Source of the DNA: Lentisphaerota bacterium
GTDB taxonomy: Bacteria > Verrucomicrobiota > Kiritimatiellia > RFP12 > UBA3636
Assembly (NCBI GenBank): GCA_012514445.1
Contig: JAAZAI010000472.1
Location: forward strand, 1-9,496
Length of the DNA stretch: 9,496 bases
Direction of reading: 5' to 3'
Shown: positions 1 through 6,545 of the stretch, in pieces
How the letters are laid out: every line of letters starts with the position of its first letter
Position numbering within the stretch: position 1 is the first letter of the stretch
Made by a program: the position numbers and the translations under genes
Notes under the pieces: model-generated
The model's input: only the letters and a program-made list of their open reading frames with translations
What the model was told of the DNA's origin: nothing
The model's database searches: none

Positions 1-499
1 CCGTCTCGAGCGAGGGGGGCGTGGCGATCGAATAGGTGCGTGTGACGCCGCGCGGGGCGCCGGGGGCGGGCGGGATGTCGACGAGGATGAACGCGCCGGG
101 CAGGAAGCGGATGGCGGGCGGCGTTTCGAGCTCGAGTCGCACGCGCCGCATGTCGTGGTTCTTCATCTCCAGGGCGGAGACCTTGGAGGAGTAGAGACGC
201 ACGTCGCGGGTGGCTTCCGGCAGCTCGATCGTCATGTCGCCCCGCACGGGGATTTGGCAGGAGAGGCGCCAGCCGGCGGCGATCTCCTCCGCGGAGAGCT
301 TGCGCAGCTCCTTGTCGGTCGGCGGGGTGTCGGCGCCCTGGAGCACCTTGATCTTGCACTGCCCGCAGAAGCCGTTGCCGCCGCAGATGGTGGGGATGAA
401 GACATGGGCCTCGCGGAGGGTCCGGAAGAGGTTGTCCCCGAGGGGGACGACAAGGACGTCGCCGCCGTGAATGGAGAGGGTCGCTGTTTGGGTCGTCAT
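1..499 (-). CDS. NqrF-like 2Fe-2S ferredoxin / flavin reductase, C-terminus outside window
   Basis: Partial gene; 166 residues are visible and the frame runs off the left edge. Residues about 5-95 form a plant-type 2Fe-2S ferredoxin domain with ligands C39-x5-C45-x2-C48-x32-C81 (CGGNGFCGQC, then LSCQ). Residues about 100 onward begin a ferredoxin-reductase-type flavin domain, and RTYS near residue 157 is the RxYS flavin-binding motif. This order, and the spacing of the cysteines, match NqrF, which takes electrons from NADH into the Na+-translocating NADH:quinone reductase. Classical NqrF starts with a transmembrane helix before the ferredoxin domain. This protein has none: its domain begins within about ten residues of the ATG. 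It may therefore be a soluble NqrF relative, such as a reductase component of an oxygenase or another electron-transfer protein. The missing C-terminal NAD domain and downstream neighbours would decide. The ATG at 499 has no Shine-Dalgarno, consistent with leaderless expression from the adjacent promoter. Confidence 0.85.
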   Translation of the reverse strand, partial: MTTQTATLSIHGGDVLVVPLGDNLFRTLREAHVFIPTICGGNGFCGQCKIKVLQGADTPPTDKELRKLSAEEIAAGWRLSCQIPVRGDMTIELPEATRDVRLYSSKVSALEMKNHDMRRVRLELETPPAIRFLPGAFILVDIPPAPGAPRGVTRTYSIATPPSLET

Positions 500-506
500 G
501 CGGGAT

Positions 507-535
507 ATTCTACAGGGCATGCGTGTTTGGTTCAA
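507..535 (-). promoter_or_regulatory. Sigma70-type promoter of the NqrF-like gene, predicted leaderless
   Basis: Read on the minus strand, a -35 element TTGAAC (535-530) is followed by a 17-nt spacer and a -10 element TAGAAT (512-507, 5 of 6 to consensus). Only seven bases (ATCCCGC) separate the -10 from the ATG at 499. Transcription should therefore start at or within a base or two of the start codon. No ribosome binding site fits in that space. This is seen in the sequence; the start site itself is inferred. Confidence 0.7.
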
Positions 536-572
536 CAGCGGATTTGGCCTCATTTGTCGAGGTTGGGGCGGC

Positions 573-601
573 TTGAATGCGAGCGGCGTTTGGAGTAGAA
601 T
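573..601 (+). promoter_or_regulatory. Sigma70-type promoter of the SGNH hydrolase-MFS pair
   Basis: A -35 TTGAAT (573-578), a spacer of exactly 17 nt and a -10 TAGAAT (596-601) face right, toward the hydrolase ATG at 664. The predicted start near 608 leaves a 5' leader of about 55 nt. The promoter is nearly identical in sequence and spacing to the divergent one at 507-535, and the two -35 elements are about 38 bp apart. Confidence 0.65.
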
Positions 602-663
602 CATCGCCTTCAACCCTGCGACGCGGCGCGTCTGCCGCGACGCCTGAACCCGAAAGACATCCC

Positions 664-1476
664 ATGAAAAAAACTGCATCGCGTCTGGCCTTCCTCGCCA
701 TCCTCTCCTGCGTCTCCGCGGCTTGCGGGGACGTCGCCGTCAAGAGCGGCGACGCCATCGCCTTCCTCGGCGACTCCATCACCCAGCAGGGCAACAACGG
801 GCCGGGCGGCTACATCCACCTCGTCATCGACGGGCTCAAGGCCGCGGGCGTCGAGGCCCGGCCCATCGCCGCCGGCATCTCCGGGCACAAGTCCAACAAC
901 ATGCTCGCGCGCGTCGACAAAGACGTCATCGCGAAGCAGCCGCAATGGATGACGCTCTCCTGCGGCGTCAACGACGTCTGGCATGGCGCCAACGGCGTTC
1001 CCCTCGACGCCTACATGACCAACATCACGGCGCTCGTGGACAAGGTGGACGCCGCCGGCATCAAGGTCGTGGTCCTCACCGCCACGATGATCACGGAGGA
1101 TCCCGCGGCGGCGAACAACGTGAAGCTGGCGCCCTACAACGACTTCCTCCGCCAACTCGCCAAGGAGCGCGGCTACCCGCTGGCGGATCTGAGCGCCGAC
1201 ATGCACGACGGCGTCAAGCAGGGAGCCCGGTTCACGTCCGACGGCGTCCACATGGCTTTCGCCGGCAACAAGATGATGGCCTCCGGCATCCTGCGCGCCT
1301 TCGGCGTGTCGGAAGACGCCATCGCCGCGAGCAACGTCCGCTGGGACGACTTGCCCGGAACGACCCGGCTCGCGGTTCCGCTGTCGGAGCGGCAGCGCAA
1401 GGCTCTCGCCGAGAAGGCGGCCGCCGGGCAGAAGAGCGTCGAGGCGTTCGCCCAGGAAAAGATCCTCGGCGAGTAG
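664..1476 (+). CDS. Exported SGNH/GDSL-family esterase-like hydrolase
   Basis: A 270-residue hydrolase of the SGNH superfamily, which cleaves ester bonds such as acetyl groups on carbohydrates or lipids; the substrate cannot be read from sequence. All four conserved blocks are present: GDSIT with nucleophile Ser38, Gly71 (GISGHKSNN), GVND with Asn103, and DGVH with Asp193 and His196 completing the triad. The N-terminus (MKKTASRLAFLAILSCVSAA) is a Sec signal peptide: positive residues, a hydrophobic core, and small residues before the cleavage region. Cys21 could be lipidated, but position -3 is Ser rather than Leu, so the lipobox is imperfect. I chose the ATG at 664 over the in-frame upstream start at 577, which lies inside the -35 element and would place non-secretory sequence before the signal peptide. 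The Shine-Dalgarno is weak. The transporter follows after 33 nt on the same strand, so the two are probably co-transcribed, perhaps for outside hydrolysis and uptake (inference). Confidence 0.88.
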   Translation: MKKTASRLAFLAILSCVSAACGDVAVKSGDAIAFLGDSITQQGNNGPGGYIHLVIDGLKAAGVEARPIAAGISGHKSNNMLARVDKDVIAKQPQWMTLSCGVNDVWHGANGVPLDAYMTNITALVDKVDAAGIKVVVLTATMITEDPAAANNVKLAPYNDFLRQLAKERGYPLADLSADMHDGVKQGARFTSDGVHMAFAGNKMMASGILRAFGVSEDAIAASNVRWDDLPGTTRLAVPLSERQRKALAEKAAAGQKSVEAFAQEKILGE

Positions 1477-1509
1477 CCGGGGCGAGACGCGCATGTCAAG
1501 GAGGAGCCG

Positions 1510-2718
1510 ATGAGCGAAAACGGTGACGGTAAGAACGCGGCGGGCGGCCTGTTCCGCAGTCGCAGCGTGCTGGGGCTGATGGGCATGGTGGTGCTCGTGG
1601 GCATGGGCGAGCACATGGCCGAGCGCTTTCTGCCGCTGTATCTGCAGGAGCTGGCGCCCGAGGCCACCGCCGTGCTGGCCATCGGCCTGCTCGCGGGCAT
1701 GGACGATCTGCTTTCCGCGCTCTACTCGTTCCCGGGCGGCTACATCAGCGACCGGCTCGGAACGAAGCGCGCGCTGCTCGTCTTCAACGCCGTCTCCATG
1801 ATCGGCTACGGCGTCGTCATCGCCGTGCCGCGCTGGTGGGCGGTGCTGCTGGGGGCCGCGCTGTTCATCTCCTGGACGGCGCTGTCGCTGCCCGCGACGA
1901 TGGACCTGCTTTCGAAGGCCGTGCCGAAGAACCGCCGGGCGATGGGCGTCTCCGTTCTCTCGCTCGTGCGGCGGCTGCCGAAGATGCTCGGGCCCGTCGC
2001 CGGCGGCGCCTGCATCGCGATCTGGGGCGTCGCCGCGGGCGTGCGCGTGGCGTTCGCCTGCGCGCTCGCGCTCGCCATCGCCGCCGCGGTGCTGCAGCAG
2101 GTGATGATCAAGGACGACGCCGACGACCGGCGCGAGCCGGAGCCCAATCCGCTGCGGCTCTGGCGCGAGATGCCCGTTTCGCTTCGCAACCTGCTCTTCT
2201 CGGACATCCTGATCCGCTTCTGCGAGCGCATCCCCGACGCCTTCGTGGTGATCTGGGCGGTCAAGGTGATCAACCGGCCCGTTTCGGAATTCGCCTTCGG
2301 CTGGCTCTCGGCGCTGGAGAACATCACCGCGGTGCTCGTCTACATCCCCGTCGCGTACATGGCCGACCGCTTCGGCAAGAAGCCGTTCGTGCTGATGACG
2401 TTCGTCTTCTTCACGCTCTTCCCGCTGGCGCTGATGCACGCGCATTCGCTGGCTCCGCTCACGGCCGTGTTCGTGCTGCGCGGCTTGAAGGAGTTCGGCG
2501 AGCCCACGCGCAAGGCGCTGATCATGGACCTCGCGCCGGAGGGGCGCAAGGCCTCGATGTTTGGGCTCTACTACCTGGTCCGCGACGTCCTCGTCGCGTT
2601 CGCGGCCTTCGGCGGCGCGCTGCTGTGGGGCATTTCGCCCGAGCTCAATCTCCAGGTCGCCTTCGCCTTCGGCGTGATCGGCACCCTGCTGTTCGCCTGG
2701 CGCGGCAAGGACGCTTGA
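1510..2718 (+). CDS. Major facilitator superfamily (MFS) transporter
   Basis: A 402-residue integral membrane protein, normal in length for a 12-helix MFS carrier. Hydrophobic helices are separated by short charged loops. The MFS signature loop between helices 2 and 3 is present at residues about 77-87 (GGYISDRLGTKR). It recurs in the second half at about 282-291 (AYMADRFGKK), as expected from the internal duplication of the fold. A charged central loop (about residues 200-225, KDDADDRREPEP) separates the two halves. A segment near the C-terminus, RGLKEFGEPTRKALIMDL, is rich in charged residues and may line the transport path. A clear AGGAGG sits 5 nt before the ATG. The gene lies 33 nt behind the SGNH hydrolase. 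Direction of transport and substrate are unknown; uptake of a product released by the hydrolase and efflux are both possible. Confidence 0.88.
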   Translation: MSENGDGKNAAGGLFRSRSVLGLMGMVVLVGMGEHMAERFLPLYLQELAPEATAVLAIGLLAGMDDLLSALYSFPGGYISDRLGTKRALLVFNAVSMIGYGVVIAVPRWWAVLLGAALFISWTALSLPATMDLLSKAVPKNRRAMGVSVLSLVRRLPKMLGPVAGGACIAIWGVAAGVRVAFACALALAIAAAVLQQVMIKDDADDRREPEPNPLRLWREMPVSLRNLLFSDILIRFCERIPDAFVVIWAVKVINRPVSEFAFGWLSALENITAVLVYIPVAYMADRFGKKPFVLMTFVFFTLFPLALMHAHSLAPLTAVFVLRGLKEFGEPTRKALIMDLAPEGRKASMFGLYYLVRDVLVAFAAFGGALLWGISPELNLQVAFAFGVIGTLLFAWRGKDA

Positions 2719-2720
2719 GA

Positions 2721-2746
2721 CCAGCAAGCCACGGGGGGCTTGCTGG
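2721..2746. terminator. Hairpin directly after the MFS stop codon
   Basis: A perfect 10-bp stem (CCAGCAAGCC paired with GGCTTGCTGG) with a 6-nt loop begins 2 nt after the MFS stop codon, in the spacer between convergent genes. No T-tract follows on either strand, so it is not a canonical intrinsic terminator. It could stop or stabilise transcript ends from either side. Confidence 0.4.
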
Positions 2747-2827
2747 CAGGACTCCGTTGTGGCCTCGCGCCTGCGCGAGGTGGCGCCGTACGAACCTTGC
2801 CACGGGGGGCTTGCAGGCAGGATTCTG
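2728..2827. repeat. Imperfect 29-nt direct repeat in a convergent spacer, with an internal hairpin
   Basis: The two copies, 2728-2756 and 2799-2827, match at 26 of 29 positions. The first 16 (GCCACGGGGGGCTTGC) are identical. The copies are 71 nt apart. Between them lies a near-perfect hairpin, CCTCGCGC (2763-2770) with GCGCGAGG (2773-2780). The arrangement resembles a short dispersed intergenic element (REP or MITE-like), but only one locus is visible here, so dispersion is unproven. Confidence 0.6.
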
Positions 2828-2835
2828 CGATGTCC

Positions 2836-3669
2836 TCAGCGATCCTGGATCGAGGAGATCCGCGCCAGGCCGAAGGGTCTGGGGCGCGTGGCTCTGGGAT
2901 ACTCCACCGCCGGCTCGCCGAAGAGCATGAGGGCGCCCAGATGGTGGTTCTTCGGGATGCCCAGCAGTTCCTTCGCCTCGGGGAAGAGCTGGTTCATGAC
3001 CATCCTGCCGAACTCGCACCAGAGCGTGCCGAGCCCGAGGCTTTGCGCCATGAGGTCGAACGTCGTCAACGCGATCACGGGATCGAAGGCCGAGCAGGGC
3101 GCCTTGTCGTGCGGCGCGGCCACGATCATGTGAGGCGCGCTGCAGAGCAGCGGATCCTCGCCCCGCTCCATCATCGGCCGGTACAGCAGCGTGTTCTTCA
3201 TCGCCGGCGGCAGCGTGCCGTCGTTCATCGCCCCCAGGACCCTCTGGATGAACTTCGCGCGGATGACGTCCATCGCGTCGAGGTCGTCCACGACGGAGAA
3301 GTGCATCGCCCGGCTGTTGCAGCCCGTGGGCGAGGACTGGAGCGCGTCGAGCAGCGCGTCGATCTTCCAGGGCGCCACGTTCTGGCGGTGGTAGTTGCGG
3401 CAGGAGCGGCGGAACTTGATGAGCGCCGCCATCTCCGCGTGCGTTGGAAGCTCGCCTTCCGACAGGCAGTCCTGCGCGCCCACGCCGCAGACTTCGACGG
3501 CGCCGACGGGGCAGACGGCGACGCAGTGCTGGCAGCCCAGGCACTTGCGCTCGCCGGCTTCGGCCACGGCGGGCGCGCCGGCGACCATCGTGATGGCCTC
3601 CGTCGGACAGTCCTCGACGCAGGCTCCGCAACCCATGCATTTTTCGCGATCGACTTTGAAATCCATCAT
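2836..3669 (-). CDS. Nitroreductase-family flavoprotein with N-terminal 2x[4Fe-4S] ferredoxin domain
   Basis: A 277-residue fusion. Residues 1-65 are a bacterial dicluster ferredoxin with two CxxCxxCxxxCP motifs (C11, C14, C17, C21 and C43, C46, C49, C53), each able to bind a [4Fe-4S] cluster. Residues about 85-265 are an FMN-dependent nitroreductase domain, with RRSCRNYHRQ as the FMN phosphate-binding start and SPTGCNSR as the isoalloxazine region. The clusters probably feed electrons into FMN, so reduced ferredoxin or a similar low-potential donor is likely, rather than NAD(P)H alone. The natural acceptor is unknown; such fusions are common in anaerobes. Additional cysteines at about 60-69 lie between the domains. 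The start may be either of two adjacent ATGs (3669 or 3666), and the Shine-Dalgarno is weak. It is last of a minus-strand run, 66 nt below the glycosyltransferase, and faces the MFS gene across the repeat-bearing spacer. Confidence 0.88.
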   Translation of the reverse strand: MMDFKVDREKCMGCGACVEDCPTEAITMVAGAPAVAEAGERKCLGCQHCVAVCPVGAVEVCGVGAQDCLSEGELPTHAEMAALIKFRRSCRNYHRQNVAPWKIDALLDALQSSPTGCNSRAMHFSVVDDLDAMDVIRAKFIQRVLGAMNDGTLPPAMKNTLLYRPMMERGEDPLLCSAPHMIVAAPHDKAPCSAFDPVIALTTFDLMAQSLGLGTLWCEFGRMVMNQLFPEAKELLGIPKNHHLGALMLFGEPAVEYPRATRPRPFGLARISSIQDR

Positions 3670-3703
3670 TGGCAGTGTTTCTCGTGAGGTTGATTCGTGT
3701 TCA

Positions 3704-3717
3704 GGCGACGCGTCGCC
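3704..3717. other. 14-bp perfect palindrome upstream of the nitroreductase gene
   Basis: GGCGACGCGTCGCC is a perfect self-complementary sequence in the 66-nt gap between the glycosyltransferase stop and the ferredoxin-nitroreductase start. It could be an operator or part of a weak hairpin. In DNA this GC-rich, chance is a real alternative. Confidence 0.3.
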
Positions 3718-3735
3718 GTCCTCCGGTCCGGGGAA

Positions 3736-4554
3736 TCAGGTCAGGCCGTATTTCAGGATGCAGTAGATGGCGCGGACGCCGTCCTTCCAGCCGATCTTCT
3801 TGCCCTCCTTGTAGGTGCGGCCGGAATAGCTGATGCCCATCTCGTAGATGCGGAAGCCGCGCCGGGCGACGTAGGCCGTCACTTCGGGCTCGAAGCCGAA
3901 GCGGTTTTGCCGGAGGCTGGGCAGGATCTCCATCAGGCACTCGCGGCGGAAGAGCTTGTAGCATGTTTCCATGTCCGTGAGGTTGAGGTTCGTGAAGGCG
4001 TTCGAGAGCATGGTGAGGAACCGGTTGCCCACGGAGTGCCAGTAGTAGAGCACGCGGTGCGCGCTGTCGCCCAGGAATCGGCTGCCGTACACGACGTCCG
4101 CCTTGCCTTCGATGATGGGCTTGAGCAGCTTGGGGTACTCGCCGGGATTGTACTCGAGGTCGGCGTCCTGCACGACGACGACATCGCCGGTGGCGCCGGC
4201 GAAACCGGTGCGCAGCGCGGCGCCCTTGCCCATGTTGACCTCGTGGCGGAAGAGCGTGACGGCGTTGAAGGCGTCCGCCTTGTAGGCTTCGGCGATCCCC
4301 TCCATGATGGCCCAGGAGCCGTCGCGGCTGCAGTCGTCCACGAGGATCATCTGCTTGCGGATGGGGACTTCCGCCACGGCCCTGACGAGGGCGGAGAGGG
4401 TCTTCTCCTCGTTGAAGACGGGGATGACGACGGAGAGGAGGAAATCGTCGGGTATGACGAAGAGGCCAAGGGAGCGGCAGACGGACTCGCCGAGGATCTC
4501 GCAGGCCTTGGCGTAGGACGCGGGGGAGTAGGGGGCGTTTTCAGGCTGGGGCAT
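3736..4554 (-). CDS. Family 2 glycosyltransferase, dolichyl/polyprenyl-phosphate mannosyltransferase-like
   Basis: A 272-residue GT-A enzyme of family GT2. Residues 40-50 (LSVVIPVFNEE) start the nucleotide-binding fold. VDDCSRDGS (72-80) holds the aspartates that contact the nucleotide, and QDADLEYNP (129-137) contains the D-x-D metal and sugar-nucleotide site (D130, D132). VYGSRF (155-160) and DMETCYKLFR (194-203) match the acceptor side of DPM1/DpgS-type enzymes, which move a sugar from a nucleotide donor to a polyprenyl phosphate. There are no C-terminal membrane helices, so it would work as a soluble or peripheral membrane enzyme. An N-terminal extension of about 38 residues (including SPASYAKACEIL) precedes the catalytic fold; I do not recognise it. 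AGGAG lies about 8 nt before the ATG. The gene is 58 nt downstream of rnhB on the same strand. Donor sugar and final glycan are unknown. Confidence 0.87.
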   Translation of the reverse strand: MPQPENAPYSPASYAKACEILGESVCRSLGLFVIPDDFLLSVVIPVFNEEKTLSALVRAVAEVPIRKQMILVDDCSRDGSWAIMEGIAEAYKADAFNAVTLFRHEVNMGKGAALRTGFAGATGDVVVVQDADLEYNPGEYPKLLKPIIEGKADVVYGSRFLGDSAHRVLYYWHSVGNRFLTMLSNAFTNLNLTDMETCYKLFRRECLMEILPSLRQNRFGFEPEVTAYVARRGFRIYEMGISYSGRTYKEGKKIGWKDGVRAIYCILKYGLT

Positions 4555-4612
4555 GGACGATCTCTCCTGATGATGGCCGCTAGGATACCAGACCGGCCCG
4601 GAATCGGCAAGA

Positions 4613-5269
4613 TCACAAGAAAAGCGATGGCTGGAGGATCGCGGCGACGGGGCCGAAGGTGCGGCGGTGCTCGGGGCAGGGGCCGAGGCGGACGAGCGCG
4701 GCGAGGTGCTCGGGCGTGGGGTAGCCCTTGTGCTGGGCGAAGCCGTAGCCCGGGTGGCGGCGATCGAGTTCGTCCATGATCCGGTCGCGCGTCACCTTGG
4801 CCGCGATGCTGGCGGCGGCGACGAGCAGGCTCTTGGCATCGCCTTTGACGATCGCCGTGGAAGGGCAGGGGAGTCCTCGCACGGGCAGTCCGTCCACGAG
4901 CGCGTGCGCCGGGAGGCCGCCGGGGAGCGCGGCGGCGGCTCGCGCCATGGCGCGATGCGTGGCGCGTAGGATGTTCACGGCGTCGATCTCGGCGGGCTCG
5001 GCGATGCCGACGGCCCAGTCGACGCCGGGGAGGCTGGAGAGCAGGCCGAAGAGCCGCTCGCGTTCGGCGGCGGTCAGGCGCTTGCTGTCGGCGACGCCCT
5101 GGAGCTCTCCCCGCCAGAGATCTTCGATCAATTCCTCGGGGATGGCGACGGCGCCGGCGACGACGGGCCCGGCGAGGGGGCCACGGCCCGCCTCGTCGAT
5201 TCCGGCCAGACGCGCGCCGGGGTTCGCGGCCCAGAACTGTCTTTCAAATGCGAGCACGTGGAAACGCAA
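4613..5269 (-). CDS. rnhB: Ribonuclease HII
   Basis: RNase HII cuts the RNA strand of RNA-DNA hybrids and removes single ribonucleotides from DNA. The 218-residue protein carries the family's motifs: GIDEAGRGPLAGPV (with D25 and E26, and the GRG loop that reads the ribose), VDG with D126, KGD with D144, and AAASIAAKVTRD. The four acidic metal ligands D25, E26, D126 and D144 are all present. FAQHKGYPT carries the conserved tyrosine region. The start is uncertain. The longest frame begins with TTG at 5269, which lies inside the T-tract of the preceding terminator. A GTG four codons later (5257) is a reasonable alternative, and neither has a strong Shine-Dalgarno. Position after rplS is a common bacterial arrangement; here a terminator separates the two, so expression may depend on readthrough or on an unseen promoter. 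Confidence 0.95.
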   Translation of the reverse strand: MRFHVLAFERQFWAANPGARLAGIDEAGRGPLAGPVVAGAVAIPEELIEDLWRGELQGVADSKRLTAAERERLFGLLSSLPGVDWAVGIAEPAEIDAVNILRATHRAMARAAAALPGGLPAHALVDGLPVRGLPCPSTAIVKGDAKSLLVAAASIAAKVTRDRIMDELDRRHPGYGFAQHKGYPTPEHLAALVRLGPCPEHRRTFGPVAAILQPSLFL

Positions 5270-5306
5270 AAGCCAGATGCGATGGGCAAGGCCACCGGCA
5301 TCTGGC
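5262..5306 (-). terminator. Intrinsic terminator between rplS and rnhB
   Basis: On the minus strand a perfect 9-bp stem (GCCAGATGC with GCATCTGGC, 5306-5298 and 5280-5272) encloses a 17-nt loop and is followed by TTTTGCGTTT. It begins about 30 nt after the rplS stop. The first T-run contains the T residues of the TTG proposed as the rnhB start. Confidence 0.7.
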
Positions 5307-5334
5307 GTTCTCGTCGGCTGCGACGCGGGCCCGC

Positions 5335-5682
5335 TTAGGCCTTCTTCTCGCGCAGGCGGGCCTTCTTGCCGCGGAGGTCGCGCAGGTAGTAGAGCTTCGC
5401 GCGGCGGACGTGCGCCGAGCGCTCGACCTCGATCTTCTCGATGTACGGGGAGTGGACGGGGAACACCTTCTCGACGCCGATGCCGAAGGAGATGCGGCGG
5501 ACCGTGAAGGTCTCGTTCGCCCCATGGCCGTCGCGTGCGATGACCGTGCCGGCGAAGACCTGGACGCGCTCCTTGTCGCCTTCCTTGATTTTGATGGAGA
5601 CCTTGACGCCGTCGCCCACGGCGAACGGAACGAGGTCCTTCTTGATGCCTTCTGCTGCGATCTGATCCAGTACGTTGCTCAT
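5335..5682 (-). CDS. rplS: 50S ribosomal protein L19
   Basis: L19 sits at the interface of the large and small ribosomal subunits. The 115-residue length equals the usual bacterial length. Family features are clear: KEGDKERVQVFAGTVI in the N-terminal half, ETFTVRRISFGIGVEKVFP, HSPYIEKIEV and the basic C-terminal stretch VRRAKLYYLRDLRGKKAR. The ATG at 5682 lies one base after the trmD stop codon (TGA-C-ATG), and its Shine-Dalgarno AGGAG (5697-5693) lies within the last codons of trmD. The two are therefore likely translationally coupled. It is followed by a terminator at 5262-5306. Confidence 0.97.
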   Translation of the reverse strand: MSNVLDQIAAEGIKKDLVPFAVGDGVKVSIKIKEGDKERVQVFAGTVIARDGHGANETFTVRRISFGIGVEKVFPVHSPYIEKIEVERSAHVRRAKLYYLRDLRGKKARLREKKA

Positions 5683-5683
5683 G

Positions 5684-6514
5684 TCAGTTGCTCTCCTGTG
5701 CGCCGCCCTCTCCGGGCTCCGCCGATGGCCGGCCCGTCTGGCCCGCCAAGTCCTCTGTTGTGTTGCCCTGCCGCCTCGGGCGGCGTTTCCTCTTGTCTCG
5801 TCTCGTCTCGGGTTCCGGTCTCGGCAGCCCCATTCGGGCGGCGAGGTCCGGCCTTCGTTCCAATGTGATCCGCTCCGCCTCCGCCTTCCGCCAGGCGGCG
5901 ATGGCCGCGTGGTTTCCGCTCTGCAGCACCTCGGGGATCCGGAGCCCCCGATACTCCACCGGGCGGGTGAACTGCGGGAAGTCGAGCAGTCCGGTTTCGA
6001 AAGATTCGTCCACGGTCGCGCCTTCGCCCCCGAGCACCCCCGGCCGGAGTCGGACCACCGCGTCGATGACGACCGCCGCGGGCAGCACCCCGTTGGTCAG
6101 CACGTAGTCGCCGATCGAGAGCTCCTCCGGCTGGAGGAGCTGCCGCACCCGGTCGTCGATGCACTCGTAGTGGCCGCAGACGAAGACCAGATGCCGCTCC
6201 TGCGAAAGCCGATGCGCGTCGCACTGGTCGAACCGCTTGCCCGAGGGCGTCATCATCACCCGCTTCGTCTCCGTCCCGGCGAGGGACTCCACGGCTTTCA
6301 CGATCGGATCCGCCAGCATCACCATCCCCGGACCTCCGCCATACGGCCGGTCGTCGGTGGTACGCCTCGCGCCCTCGGCGAAGTCCCGCAGATTCACCAG
6401 ATTGAACCGCGCCGCCCCCAGTTTCGTGGCCCGCTTGAGCATGCTGGACTCCAGAAAGCCGGACAGCATGTCGGGGAAGACGGTGACGATGTCGATCTGG
6501 AGGGGCCCGTCCAC
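5684..6514 (-). CDS. trmD: tRNA (guanine-37-N1)-methyltransferase with basic C-terminal tail
   Basis: TrmD methylates G37 next to the anticodon, using S-adenosylmethionine, to prevent frameshifting. It acts as a homodimer with a trefoil-knot fold. I take GTG at 6514 as start: it gives MDGPLQIDIVTVFPDML at the expected N-terminus and has AAAGGA about 10 nt upstream. Longer frames read back into rpsP. The 276-residue protein has PYGGGPGM (about 57-64), CGHYECIDDRV (113-123), the knot segment SIGDYVLTNGVLPA (133-146), LLDFPQFTRP with the catalytic Asp near 178, and YRGLRIPEVLQSGNH. Two features are unusual. The knot segment reads TNGV where most TrmD proteins have (S/T)GGE. A tail of about 45 residues (232-276), rich in Arg, Pro and Glu, follows the normal end. 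It lies 31 nt below rpsP, with no rimM between, and abuts rplS. Confidence 0.95.
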   Translation of the reverse strand: MDGPLQIDIVTVFPDMLSGFLESSMLKRATKLGAARFNLVNLRDFAEGARRTTDDRPYGGGPGMVMLADPIVKAVESLAGTETKRVMMTPSGKRFDQCDAHRLSQERHLVFVCGHYECIDDRVRQLLQPEELSIGDYVLTNGVLPAAVVIDAVVRLRPGVLGGEGATVDESFETGLLDFPQFTRPVEYRGLRIPEVLQSGNHAAIAAWRKAEAERITLERRPDLAARMGLPRPEPETRRDKRKRRPRRQGNTTEDLAGQTGRPSAEPGEGGAQESN

Positions 6515-6545
6515 CGGTCGGCGTCCTTTCGGGGAGGCGCCGGGA

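Noticed and set aside
610..2727. 705-codon open frame on the minus strand
   Set aside because: Arg/His/Asp/Glu-rich low-complexity shadow antisense to the SGNH hydrolase and MFS genes, which have clear motifs; a product of high GC.
1836..2930. 364-codon plus-strand frame
   Set aside because: Ala/Arg-rich shadow of the MFS gene that runs into the repeat spacer; no recognisable domain.
3697..4779. 360-codon plus-strand frame
   Set aside because: Shadow of the glycosyltransferase and rnhB; ends in Gly/Arg-rich sequence with no motif.
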